Assembly: GCA_903813345.2 (NCBI GenBank)
Contig: CAIIXF020000008.1
Coordinates: 18,214,822 to 18,278,821, forward strand
DNA from: Owenia fusiformis
Lineage: Eukaryota > Annelida > Polychaeta > Sabellida > Oweniidae
Direction of reading: 5' to 3'
Length of the DNA: 64,000 nt
The notes below the pieces were generated by a model. The model was not told where the DNA came from. It did no database searches and worked only from the letters and a program-made list of their open reading frames with translations. A program made the translations under genes and the position numbers. Below, one piece after another: positions 36,401 to 48,208 of the stretch; position 1 is the first letter of the stretch, and each line of letters starts with the position of its first letter.

Positions 36401-36759
36401 CACCTAGCTGTCTCAGCTTGGATGTTCTGCTGTTTTATAAAGTCTGGATCAGATGCATTCGTAACGTCACAATGGGTACTACCTGTCTTTGGATTGTATA
36501 CAAAATGGTTATCCTCAGCAAATCGTTGATACCAATATTGCGATATGGTTCCCAAAATGGCCATTGCACCACATGCGTATAATATTAAAACTGGCTCTAC
36601 AATTATCTTTCTCTTTGGGACTCTTATGCGTGTCTCTGGAAGAAGTGTTACATTGTCAGTTGTATGTTCTCCACTGTTGGCACTGTTCATCTCATCATTG
36701 CCTTCAGTGTTTGTGTCAGCATTTGGTGACCCATCTTCTGTATTGGTTACCTCTTCCAT
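33451..36759 (-). CDS. SLC46-family solute transporter, copy A
   Basis: Four exons on the minus strand: 35571-36759, 34522-34605, 33681-33837 and 33451-33514, phases 1, 1 and 2, giving 497 residues. The sequence after an acidic N-terminus (about 55 residues) starts RKIIVEPVLILY, typical of SLC46 membrane span 1. The MFS motif A between spans 2 and 3 is GAYSDRYGRK. The line FSYLTDITTKENRSFRITLLEAS matches the SLC46 span 4-5 signature. Exon 2 encodes a span ending in IPLLRSMMSKIVEP, and the C-terminus is basic (KLKKRQG). SLC46 members carry folates, antifolates or related small molecules, usually with protons, across plasma or lysosomal membranes; the substrate here is unknown. It is head to head with copy B (1.73 kb apart) and is the most divergent of the four. 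Confidence 0.88.
33861..34052. mobile_element. Hairpin MITE in intron 2 of SLC46 copy A
   Basis: ACGAATCC followed by CGCAGTCTTGCGAA near 33865-33892 is mirrored by TTCGCAAGACTGCG and GGATTCGT near 34017-34047. A triplicated CCAACGAG word lies in the centre. Boundaries are approximate. Confidence 0.55.
34335..34511. mobile_element. Possible MITE in intron 2 of SLC46 copy A
   Basis: TGTCGACACAA and GGGGAGTTTAAGCTTG on the left are loosely mirrored by AAATTTAAACTCCC and TTGTCTACAC on the right. The repeat is imperfect and the ends are uncertain. Confidence 0.4.
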
Positions 36760-38490
36760 TATAACTTATAAAACCAGTCCTTACATATAAACAAGCGTCT
36801 CAAACCCTACTTTAATTGTGGGAAAACGCTATTGTTCAGGGATGAGATTACCAGCAAATCTCTTGTTTTATCACAATCAGAATGATCGATCCGAGAAGTG
36901 ATTCAGAAACGTTAAGGTTGGGTCTCGTGATGGTTCTTTGCTAGCCGGTGTTATGACATACTATTAATGGAACAAAATGAGTTCAAAATCCAAAGATTAC
37001 CATATTTTGTTTGATTTGCTCCCACTCCTGATCACTTATCACCTTATATATAGCCTACTAAATGTGATTTATAAATCATATAACTACTTGACAGTTTACA
37101 TATTTCCTTCTATATTAGGTTTTATGCATCTGACATCGTCGATATGATAGTAAAATACTTTTGAACGATTACACCATATTACTAGTCTATCGTCTACTCC
37201 ACTCTATGCACCTTTACTCTGTTATATGGTCCAATCCAAATACTTTCATCTTTTGGTCTGCTGACGGTAGGCTTGTTGTTGCACTAAACGTTCACAATTA
37301 ACGTTCATCCCATGTTTTATGTATCTTCTTACAGCCGAGATCAGAGGTTATATTTTATTGTACGCCACTGTTGAATATTCGACGGCAGTGAACATTTTGT
37401 GAATAGTTTATCTGGTTTACTATTAATATACCCGTAGACTCGACTATGTATATTCAGTACAGTTGTATGACTAGCTGTTAAACATCTGTGTGCAGTTATA
37501 ACGTTATTTGCCTTCAGAATATTACAATCAATATTGGCAACAGTATATAACAGTACCGTACTATTCTAAGCTCGCCTTGTGTAAATCAATATCACAGTAT
37601 GTTCATTTCACATTAAAAGATGGAAGCATTGTATGTAGTAAGTTGATTGTTTGAGGTTGTAAATTACAGCACCTTTTATTTGTATACATATCACAGTGAC
37701 ATACGCAGTCTCTGCTAGTTACATAAGACCTGAATGATAAGTAACATACAGTGGCGTTTTTGCAGTATTTTGAATGATTCTATATCTGCTGTTTATCGTA
37801 ATAATTCAGGAGGTAGAGCTCCATTAGAACACTCGTGAATCGTGATGTAGTCTCGTCAGCCTTGACCTCAAATCGAATACAGAATCACTGACATTGAAGG
37901 CAGAGTTCCTTGGGACCGGAGCTACATGTACATTATCTGGTTATTCTTAATATGAGTCCTGTATTGTCACACCTGGAAGACTGAAAGAATACCTGCCTTA
38001 TTTAGGCAAGGGTCGATCTCGTCGATGCTGTGCCAGATTATGTACCCGGGATGTGTCAGCTGGTTATTCGCTATGTAGAATGTCCCATGATCATAGCTTA
38101 AAATCGCAGCTACATTGTCACGGCTGATGTATAGGGATTATAAGTTATGAAATCGTTGATTACATGCTGTAAGATTGTAGGGTTTACTCTGGATATTACA
38201 CATTCTTACAGTGGTATTAGCTCGGGGCTATTAGACTAAATGCTGTTACATATATCGATGATATCTTATCTCTACATGCACAAGTTGTTGAGCTATTGGC
38301 AGACTGGATTCAATTCATGAAATGTCATGTAGTGAACAATTTAAGCTAATGTACTGATGAGGTCTTTGGCACGTGTAGACTGCTGTTAGAATGAGATTGA
38401 GCGATGATCGACTCTGTTGTGAATAGTGATTGAATTATCTACATCCATAACCTGTTAGGATTAATATCAACCCATAGATACACTGTTAAA
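36760..38490. promoter_or_regulatory. Shared 5' region between divergent SLC46 copies A and B
   Basis: A 1.73-kb gap separates the two divergent start codons, so both promoters and 5' untranslated exons must lie here unless the transcripts start elsewhere. No TATA box or repeat could be assigned with confidence. Confidence 0.4.
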
Positions 38491-40869
38491 ATGGATACAG
38501 AAGATCAAGTACAACATGTAACAAAGAGTAACGGGGAGAACCCTGGAGAAAAGGATCCACTTATAAATGAAGATGGGCGACAGACAGTTGAAATCACATT
38601 ACCCAAAAGGGCAATCATAATAGAACCAGTGATGTGTTTATATTTCGTCGCATGGGCACCTGTGTGGAGTATTGCCCAGCAGTATGTGTATTCGCGGGTT
38701 GCTGAAGAACACCAGTTCCCACTTGACTCTAGAAATGATACCAACATTGATTGTAACATAAACAAAAGTAACCCTTTATATGCTACAGAGCAAACTGTCC
38801 AACAGATAACCTCCCATTGGTTATTGCTCAATCAGATTGCATTGATGGTACCAGCTATGGTTACCACTGTCATGTTTGGTGCGTATAGTGACTCTGCTGG
38901 GAGAAGATTTGTAATACTTTCTCCCCTAATAGGATGCACTTTGAGAGCTGGCATGTTCCTCGTAGTCATAGCCTTCAAGTTGAACATTGCTTTTCTCCTC
39001 ATTGGAAGCATCTTGGAGGGCTTGTCTGGAAGCCTAGGCGCCGCAATTATGGCTTGTTTTTCATATGCATGCGATGTGTCAACCAATGAAAACAGATCGT
39101 TCAAAATTACAATCATGGAGATATCAATTGGTATAGGAATTGCATCATCGTTGGTATCCATAGGGCATTTTATAAAACATGCTGGATATATGTATCCGTA
39201 TGTCTTTGTCATAGGAGTGCAAACTTTGAACATAATATATGTCTACTTTTTTGTCCCAGAAACTGTCAGGAGACAACAAGACGCCAAGTTTCTATCACTT
39301 CGTCACTTTCGGGACACATTTGTGTTATACACTAAGGACAATGGTACAAACAGACGTTGGAAGTTGTGTTTACTTATCATTATCTTCCTCCTTTGTGAAA
39401 TGGTAATTGCTGGCAGAGGGGATACACAAAATCTGAAATTGATGAAAACCCCACTCTGCTTTAACTCAATTCTTTTGGGTTATTTTGGAGCCCTTCAGGC
39501 CTTCACCATGCAGCTTGGCAGCATGGTGGCTGTTAAGTTGTTCCAGCATTGGGTGTCTGATGAATGGTTCGCAGTCTTTGGGACATTTGGAGGAATGGCA
39601 AACAACATTTTCTTTGGGTTTGCTAATACTACTCTTCTCATGTTCATGGGTAAGTAAGTCTCGGAAAAATCAAAATAGACAGAACAGAATGTCTATAAAT
39701 CCAGAACATCAATATTTTCTTCTTCCCAACCCTACGATCTCCACACAAAATTCACAAGATCCCAAGTTGGCATACGCTACTCTGGATGTTATTGCGTTAT
39801 ATGAGCATTGAATCCTTAGTTTTCCATTTGCCATATACATAATATTGTTTTGAAATCTCCCTGAATTAATGAGATTTTAAATGAATTACATGTTCAACCA
39901 CTATGGACTTACATGTACCTGTGTTTCATGACATGTTTGAATTCTGTGTATAATACTTAAATTTACGAACATTGTAACGCCAGCTTGATTTACAGTTCCT
40001 ATTGTTGGTCTGGCTGGAAACATGGTTCTTCCGTTTGTCAGAGCAATGCAGTCTAAGCTAGTCCAGCCATTAGAGCAGGGTATGTACTCGTGTTTGACAA
40101 AACTTAATTGGTGTTATTCTTAGACTATTAAGAAAATACTTGCATGTATCTTTGAACCAATCATGTTTGCACGTACCATATCCAGAGTTGTCATATGGTG
40201 GTCTTTCGCTCCCTCAGATACAGAAATATTCTTATTTTAGGAGCACTGTTTGCAGGCCAAGCCTCCATACAGTCACTGTGTGTGTTACTTGCTACAGCCT
40301 TATTCAATTCAACATATGCAGCTACTCTTGGCATCTGGGACAAAACTGTGTTCATGATGATGGGTGGAAACAATTTCTTAGCACTAATCCTAATTGTGTA
40401 GGTGGAAGCAACGTCTTATATCACGATAAAAGCAGTAACAAAAAAAGTATTCCAATCATTTTAATCAGGCCCGTAGCCCCCCCCCCCCCCTGGCCAAAGA
40501 TTCTTTCAAAATCATGCAGTTTTTCGTCATTCTGAGCACCTTGTAAGTGATTTGGGCTATTTTTGGACAAAAATTGTCAAAAGTGAACCCCCCTGAACGT
40601 TTTCAAAAAGTGGAACCCCTCCCCCTCACCCCTAGGCAAATCCTGGCTACGGGCTTGCCACCTGAAATAGATTAATGACTAAACAACTTGTAAAATGAAT
40701 AACGATTTGGTTCACCCTTATTTGGATCTTATAGGGGAGCATGTACCTGGCGACATCTTGAATATTGATACTTTTAATTTATTTTAGTTTATACATGATA
40801 TTGCAAATGAGGGAGAGGACTGTTAAACAATCGTCGGCCCACTCATCGTCTTATGAAGCAATAAATTGA
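38491..40869 (+). CDS. SLC46-family solute transporter, copy B
   Basis: Four exons: 38491-39649, 39996-40079, 40241-40397 and 40788-40869 (phases 1, 1, 2), 493 residues. After a ~45-residue hydrophilic N-terminus the transporter begins with KRAIIIEPVMCLYF. Motif A is GAYSDSAGRR; the span 4-5 line is ACDVSTNENRSFKITIMEIS. The loop RDTFVLYTKDNGTNRRWKL marks the long cytoplasmic link between the two halves. The last exon ends in a Ser-rich tail (KQSSAHSSS) unlike the Lys-rich tails of copies C and D. Exon 2 (84 nt) and exon 3 (157 nt) have the same lengths as in the other copies. Substrate unknown. Intron 3 carries a repeat with C-runs at 40463-40665. Confidence 0.9.
40463..40665. mobile_element. 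Short inverted-repeat element in intron 3 of SLC46 copy B
   Basis: GGCCCGTAGCCCCC on the left and GGCTACGGGCTTG on the right form terminal inverted repeats around a core with two polypyrimidine/polypurine-like runs. Related words appear at 29280-29345. Confidence 0.5.
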
Positions 40870-42676
40870 CAAGTGGATACATTGAAGACGATCTAAAAAT
40901 AACAACGAATATAATGACACTGACGCCAACAAAAAATAATCAACTGATCTAGGATCATTTGAACTACCCTCTGTATCAAAAGTCTTTTCCTATTGAGAAA
41001 ACCCTTAAATTACTTTTGTATAAGGCAATTAAACTTAATGAAACTTTCCACGCATAATTTGAGGCATATAATACACCCTCTGTGAAAATTTGGAGACAAT
41101 TGATTGATTTTTACTCAAAATATCACATATAGAACATAGCATATACCAAAAACACCGATGTGACTTTTCCAAGTTTGTGATGTCAAACTTACCTAAGATT
41201 GCCAAACTGACCAAAATCAGGTTGCTCTGTAAAAGTATGCAGACAAAAGTCTTTATATATAAAATGCTAATTATGAGCAGAATGTGTTATTAAATATACA
41301 AAACATGTACTCTGAATGTCCTCATACATTTTACTAACAGCCCTGGACCATGTTGTACTCCACTTAACCCTTTCCTGACCAAAATTATTTGAGGAATTCA
41401 GAAATATGTTGTCACAATAAGCACTGCTATTCTTAATATATCAATGTTCGGTGCATTATGATTCAGAATTATTGCAATAAAATGGAAATATGATAGATTC
41501 TTTTGAATTAGATACCAAAAGTACATCAAGAATATTTAGAAGATAAACCCCTGAGAAAATCATATTGACACATAAGTCACAAAATTATACTTATTGATGT
41601 CATTGGGCAGGAAAGGGGTAAATATTAAGGAAATATGGCATAACAATGAAGTTAGGCAATACTGTTCTAAGACCCAAGTGTAAGGACTTTTGCATTGTTA
41701 TTATACAGCTTTCAGTGACACCTTTATTTTATGAAATATACAACTCTCATGAACAGGATCATTTGTAAAGTCTATAACATATTCTGATTGCTCATTATTA
41801 GCATATTATATATAATAACCTTTGTCCACTTAGTTTTGCAGAGCAGCCTGACTTTGGTCAGTTTGGCAGTCTTATGTAAGTTTGACGTCACAAACTTGGA
41901 AAAAGTCACATCGGTGTTTTTGGTATATGCTATGTTCTGTATGTAATATTTTGAGTAAAGATAAATCAATCGTCTTCAAAATTTCGAATAATGTGTATCA
42001 TATGCCTCAAACTTTGTGTGGAAAGTTTCATTAACTTTACTGGTCATTTACTAAAGTTCTTTGAAGTTTTCCTTAATAGGAAAAGACTTTTGATACAGAG
42101 GGTATGAAGATTAAATGGGAACTGATATATTTTTTGTGTACATTGTGTGTATACGGTCGCTTTTTGTCCTTACTGACTTGCTTATGTGAAATGTTACATA
42201 TAGAACACAAACGCCTGTAACTTTTTACCATTTGTGAGTTGAACCATAGTACTTGGCAAATCAATGTAACTTTGAATAAGCTTTAAAATGATATATGACA
42301 CATACTTTGGAGACATTGGTATATGACTCCCTAGGGGGACATACTTTCGGGATACCCTGTATCATGTACTAGAATAGTACTCAGAATGTTTGGTATGATG
42401 ATACAGAAAATTAAGATGGATACGATTTTAAAGCACAATATACCTGTTTGATTTACAGAACGTATTTTTAAATGATTAGTTGCCCTTTGTATGTCGTTAC
42501 TGGGAGAATTATTGGGCCCGGGGATCTTGGGTTGCTATGAGCAAATTGCATTGAAGTTTTGTAGCATTTGACTGTGATTCCCCATGCCTATATTCACAAA
42601 TAAAATACGTTCTAACAAAATCGCATCGCGCATGCGTATCAAAGATGTTCAAACATTTCCGTTTTCGAATGCGTAA
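40870..42676. other. Intergenic region between SLC46 copies B and C
   Basis: Apart from the inverted-repeat element at 40967-42102, nothing gene-like is seen. GGATACCCTGTATC at about 42351 resembles another mariner-type end. Confidence 0.5.
40967..42102. mobile_element. 1.1-kb foldback-type element with TA target duplication
   Basis: Arms of about 270 bp in inverted orientation (40967-41240 and 41825-42102). The ends read CCCTCTGTATCAAAAG then TCTTTTCCTATT, and both are flanked by TA (40965-40966 and 42103-42104). Inner arm words such as CACCGATGTGACTTTTCCAA and CATATACCAAAAACACC are mirrored. No transposase frame; boundaries follow the TA plus terminal repeat. Confidence 0.85.
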
Positions 42677-43043
42677 CATTATGCACTAGGATTAAGAAAG
42701 AAGCAGTACAGTACATGTAGTAGTCTCGATGATGCCTGAAAGCTCCTGCATGGAGTCCTGCGTTCAGAGGATGCTCCGTGTTTTTGCATACTGATAATGC
42801 AAGTTCATCATATACAGTACAGCGTGTAAATTGTACTTTAGTATATGTAGCTCTATTAACAAACAACTTGACCTTGAGTATTTTATATTTATAACATGCA
42901 ATTCTTTTGTCTACCGTGCGATAAGCAATACAAAGTCTAAACTGAAGACATATACTTGGCATACCTAGGGGGAAGACCTCCTAAAGGAGATACATAACAC
43001 ATACATATATAGACGCCATGCCGTAAAGAAATAACCAAACACA

Positions 43044-46000
43044 ATGGAGGATCATAACTCAATCGACCAAGATGAGTCCAAACCTCTCATGCAGAAACAC
43101 CCAGATGATAAAGATAGTCATATCACCATCCCAAAACGACGCGTCATCATTGAACCAGTTATGTGTATGTACTTCATTGCGATGTCACCTATCTTCATTG
43201 TTGGGGAACAATACATTTACTCGAGAGTTGCAGAGGATCATGGGTTCAAGTTTGATTCCAGAGGCGAAATATCAGATTGTGCAGTCAACCATAGCAGTCC
43301 CGAGTACCAGAAAGAAAAGGCTGTACAAGAAGTCACTTCTCGTTGGCTGTTGATTCTAGAGGTAGCGATTACAGTGCCATCTATCTTCTCGACTGTTATC
43401 ATAGGTGCATACAGTGATAAGGCTGGGAGGAAAATTGCATTTATTGCCCCTATCATCGGGTGTTCCCTCCGTGGAATCACATATATGATCGTTGTCTATT
43501 TTAGATTACCTCTCCATTGGCTTATACTCTCCAGTGTATTCGAGGGTTTAGCGGGAAGTACTGGTTCAGCTATTTTATCATGTTTTGCATATGCTTGTGA
43601 TGTATCAACTGTGGAAAATCGATCATTCCGGATAACCGTGATGGAAATTTCCATTGGGATAGGTAATGCAATCGCTGTAGGTTCAACTGGACCTTTGATT
43701 AAAGCAACGGGCTACATGGTTCCATACGTCATCATAACAGGTGTCCACTTGGTAAATCTTACATATGCTTGCTTTTTTGTACCAGAGACCGTCAAAGAAC
43801 AGCCAAACACTAACTTTTTCACACTGAACCACTTCAAAGATACATTTAAGCTATACGTCAAAGACAATGGCACAAAACGACGATGGAAATTGATAATACT
43901 GTTAGTTGTCTTCTTTTTTTGTGAGATGGTAATTGCAGGCTCTAAAGGGCCACAAGCTTTGAAGCTTCTGAAGTCGCCACTTTGTTTCAACTCGGTGCTG
44001 TTTGGGCTGTACCAGGCAGCTCAGGGTCTAAGTATGCAGACGGGTACAATGATAGCAGTGAAGTTATTCCAAAAGAGAGTCTCTGATGTATGGTTTGCCT
44101 TCTTCGGCTGCTTTGGAGGAATGGCCACTAATATCTTCTTTGGATTTGCTAATACGAGATTATTGATATTTATGGGTTAGTATATATGAAAAGTGAAGGA
44201 TAGGAAACAGGTTTTATAGCCAAAGTAGGTATTTTGGTGTATCACCATTTTGTGCTTCATAATGATTGGTGTAACTAGTTGGTCGTCTTGTTCTGTTTTC
44301 TTACTAGAATGTTTTTTTAATGGTATACCAAATATGTTATTTTATTTCTCTATTACGTATGTCTTCAGTTGTGATTGTTGCCTTCACGGGAAACATGGTG
44401 CTTCCAATGGTGCGATCGATGATGTCTAAGCTTGTCCAACCATTAGAACAAGGTACAGTATGTAGTAAATATATGGATGTTATTTTATGGGAGGAATGGA
44501 ATATGCATTTTATTCCAAGTTAAAAATCAATTGATCGAGGGATCTGATACGGAATTTTGGCTGATACGGATATTGTTAATATCAATTATGTTCCCTGTTG
44601 GGAAGACATGGGAAAACTCTGTGTAATCAACATATACTGTATAAATAGTTACTACATATGATGTATAATGTTTAGTTTATATATGCATGCGCAATATGAT
44701 CAAAAAGATGTATCGTTGTTTCTATATAAGGTTAGTCTCAAGATTGGACTATTGAAAAGATTTCTTGTTGACAATTATTTCAAATTTTTTGATAACAATA
44801 CAACTTTTTATCTATATAATAGGAAAATGGATATTTGTACATTACATAAGCAGACACTCATTATTTCCACAATTTTGATCAATTGTAGCGCTTAATTTTG
44901 GCTTAAACTGGTCAATAGCATCATTGACATGCTGTTGAGACAATCAATTCCACTTCCCAACAATTCTATCCTTAATAAGGGACTGATGAGTAGATGTAAG
45001 AGGCTCATGATAAACCAATTCTATTCGTTCTCCCAACACATGGTAGTTTCAGACGTTGTCATCGGATGAATTCCAATTATGCTGTTTTTGGACCATCATA
45101 ATATGAGCTCATTATCGAATCATAACATTTTCCAACAAGATGTCAAATATTTAAAGGAAAACGTGCCTAGAATCATCTCCCTTAATCACTGCCTCCCTCG
45201 GATCAACCGAGTCTGCGGCTACCACGTAAGGTGAGAACTAACAGATTTGGTGTTGGTGTACCATAGATCCTTTACATCTATTCAGTCCCTTAAGGACAGA
45301 ATTATTGAGAAATGAAAATCATTGTCTCAACAGCATATCAATGATGCTTTTGACCAGTTTAGGCCAAAATTGAGGGCTACAATTGATAAAAAATGGTGGA
45401 CATATTGAGTATCTGTTTATGTAAATCAAGTTGATAAAAACTTGATTTTTGCAAGTTTTGGAAAACCCGATTTGAAACGAAAATGACGACATTTATATTA
45501 TGGACGCTAGTTGACAGACATCATAATAAATAATAAACTTATGATATACCAAATTGAAGATAAGTAAATTCCCTATCCACTGGTATATAATATGACAGGT
45601 TTTGATGAAGAAAATCAATATTTATTTTTGAAATACTAGTGTTCCATTTTTTGACCACCCTGTGGCCTGTACATGCCTGTACATATGATAATATATGAAG
45701 TTACAGAAAAGGGGATAGAGTTTGCATTTGTAGGGAGGGATGATGATGATGAGGGAACAGTGATATTGTGAGGAGGCAAATTACACATAATTGTACTAAA
45801 AATTCATTTTATTATTGCTATATAGGGTCGCTGTTTGCCAGTCAGGCCTCAGCACGTGCCTTGTGTGTACTGACGAGTCAGTTTATGTTCACAGCGACAT
45901 ATGCTGCCACCTTAGGAATATGGAACGGCATTGCATTCATGTTAATGGCTGGTAACAACCTCATTGCACTCTTAGTTATAATGTAAGTGGGCCCATTTTG

Positions 46001-46359
46001 AATTCGGAAAGTGAGTCAGTTTGTTGATTTTCAGTTCACCATTTTAATTATCTCGGACCAAATTTTGTATTGTATATAAGATAAAGCAGCAACAATATTT
46101 GGGCATGGCTTTTCTTTGAATTGGCACTGCCATGTGTTTCTCACAAAATGTCCATTATCGTTCTAATGCTTGTTGTATTGATTTCTGAAAGATGGCGCTT
46201 GACATGTATATCTTTTTTAGGAAATATCATTGGCATTTTATAAAAATCACCATGTTATCATTAAATGCATATTAATTATATTTTTGTTTCAGATTATACA
46301 TGGTATTAATTAAACGAGAGAAGAAGAAAGAAACAGAAAAATACGCTTCAATAAATTGA
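43044..46359 (+). CDS. SLC46-family solute transporter, copy C
   Basis: Exons 43044-44175, 44369-44452, 45826-45982 and 46293-46359 (phases 1, 1, 2) give 479 residues. Features: KRRVIIEPVMCMYF at span 1, motif A GAYSDKAGRK, CDVSTVENRSFRITVMEIS in the span 4-5 region, and KDTFKLYVKDNGTKRRWKL in the central loop. Exon 2 encodes AFTGNMVLPMVRSMMSKLVQ; exon 3 encodes a span pair around ASARALCVLTSQF. The tail KREKKKETEKYASIN is basic. It is nearly identical to copy D; the main differences are six extra codons (around ESKPLMQK) near the N-terminus and a different C-terminus. It is probably a proton-coupled carrier in the plasma or lysosomal membrane; the substrate cannot be told. Confidence 0.9.
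44840..45662. mobile_element. Foldback element remnant in intron 3 of SLC46 copy C
   Basis: The right end (CCATTTTTTGACCACCCTGT, near 45645) and the interior match the complete element at 50013-51081 in copy D, but about 250 bp of the left arm is missing: the flanking TTGTACATTA joins directly to interior sequence CATAAGCAGACACTC. Confidence 0.75.
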
Positions 46360-46653
46360 AAATATACAAAAATCATACAAAAAACATCAAATAATCGTAG
46401 CCTATTTGACATTTGTTTTTATTATGTAACTGAATACCGTATATGTACATTTATAATAAGGAGCACACTAAGACCTATATACATTATGTACAATTATTTA
46501 TTTACCCAATATAGGGCAATCTAAGATAATAGCATATTAAATCCACGATCTTAATCTAAGCTTCACAGTTGCTATTTTAAACTTTCAATTAATCAATAGC
46601 CTTGAATTAGAGTCATATAAAGAGTCCATTTTTCTTAGTGAAATTAATTCAGT

Positions 46654-46767
46654 TTAGAAATTGGACTTGAGTCCCTCTGAGATGCGATCATAGCAGTTGT
46701 CCCAGGCGATAGCGTTAAAACCAGAGATGACAGCTTCAAGAGTCTCTCCAAGCGGCTCCTTGAATAG
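46654..46767 (-). pseudogene. Orphan third exon of the extracellular globin gene
   Basis: A 114-bp open segment that matches exon 3 of the globin gene at 52159-52272, with the same 3' splice acceptor (CAG at 46768-46770) and stop codon. It encodes 37 residues starting LFKEPLGETLEAV and including IAWDNCYDRI, differing from the parent by Ser to Ala and Asn to Asp. No exons 1 or 2 lie upstream of it (46770-47840), so it cannot make a globin by itself. It was carried here by the SLC46 tandem duplication. It is antisense to, and just beyond, the 3' end of transporter copy C. Confidence 0.9.
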
Positions 46768-46914
46768 CTGTTGAGTAAAATAAGAACATATTTAAGGTCA
46801 TATTTCAAATCATTTTTCATGTGTGTCACATTTGCGCATTTGCGAAGTCTACAAATCGCCAGGTGCCAGTTTGGTTCCTAAACTTGCCGGCCGATTTTGG
46901 ACAAAAAACTCATC

Positions 46915-47840
46915 AGTCGTGCGCCTAATCGAAATTCGGAGTAAATGTGCCGTTGAAATATTAGGGTAACTTAGCACTGTTTTGAAGAACATGTACGTGA
47001 AACCTGTTGTAAATTATGATCCCCTGTGGACTGTTTCCAGCTCACTCGCCTAAAACGTCATTTGCCCTTTTCAGTATGAAGGTTTGAGGAAAATGTGTAT
47101 AAAAAGGTCCCCGTTTATACCAGTTGACAGGTTGGCTATTGTTCCTTCAGATAACCCAAATAAACGCATTTTTCCAAAGGTCCTACGCATCTGTTCGAAA
47201 TTGATCAAAGCGCCTCGTTCTCTTCAAAAATGCCCCGTTGGATATTTACACCTTGAAACTACACATTTGTAGTCATAGACTCTGCGGGGCGTTTTGGAAG
47301 ACAACGGGGCGTTTTGGTCAATTTCGAACAATTGCGTAGGACTTTTCAGAATTGCTACATTTCATGTAATAAACATGTTGATGCAGCGATGGAGGGTTGT
47401 AGTGGGAGTCCTTGCGCAGAATATTTGGGAGAGTGATAGAAGAACTGGCGAGATATCAAGGATTATGGTTGAAATCTATGAGGATTTGCAACTTCTCACA
47501 TCTGGGGACCAAAAACGCCGCTAAAACGAGGGACTTTGTAAACAAATGCAATGTCTCGACTGAAAGGTATATCTGTGAAGGTTTTAATGGAACAAGTTTC
47601 AAGAAAAAACGGTGCAGTGTGAAACTCACAATTATTGATTTTCCAAAGACAGGGTAGATTTGAAGTTCAAATTAATGGTTTTGCGGGGCGTTTTGGTTTC
47701 GATACGCCCCGGTAAGTTGGTACCGCGTGTACATACTACCTTACTGACTCATCATGATCACAATTGTGTTGGGACTACATTCATTTTTAAAAACTACTTT
47801 TTTCTGCATCAGCGGAGGTGACGTATTATGGCATTTTGGC
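46915..47840. other. Spacer between the two duplication units
   Basis: Unique to this junction. It holds an inverted repeat: CAAAGGTCCTACGCAT with TTCGAAATTGATCAAAGCGC (about 47175-47240) is mirrored by GGGGCGTTTTGGTCAATTTC with GCGTAGGACTTTTC (47283-47352). A further GGGGCGTTTTGG and ATACGCCCCGG pair lies at 47685-47711. It is probably one or two decayed MITEs; no gene. Confidence 0.55.
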
Positions 47841-48208
47841 CATTATGCACTAGGGTTAAGAAAGAAGCAGTACAGTACAGTCATGTAGTAGTCTCGATGA
47901 TGGCTGAAAGCTGCTGCATGGAGTCCTGCATTCAGAGGATGCTCCGTGTTTTTGCATACTGATAATGCTAGTTCATCATATACAGTACAGCAGCAGTGTA
48001 AATTGCACTTTAGTATATGTACCTCTATTAACAACCAACTTGACCTAAAGGATTTTACATTAATTTTATTACGTGCAATTCTATTGTCTACCCCGTGCGA
48101 TAAGCTATACATAGTCTAACTGCTAAACTGAAGACATATACAGTACTTGGCAGTTGGCATACCTAGGGGGAAGACCTCTTAAAGGAAATACATTACACAT
48201 ACAACACA

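Larger units (their letters stand above)
42677..46914 (+). repeat. Tandem duplication unit 1 (SLC46 copy C plus globin exon 3)
   Basis: Closely similar to 47841-52430 from the shared word CATTATGCACTAGG to the shared ACAAAAAACTCATC. It includes the 5' flank, all four transporter exons, introns and an antisense globin exon. It is 4238 bp against 4590 bp for unit 2. Confidence 0.9.
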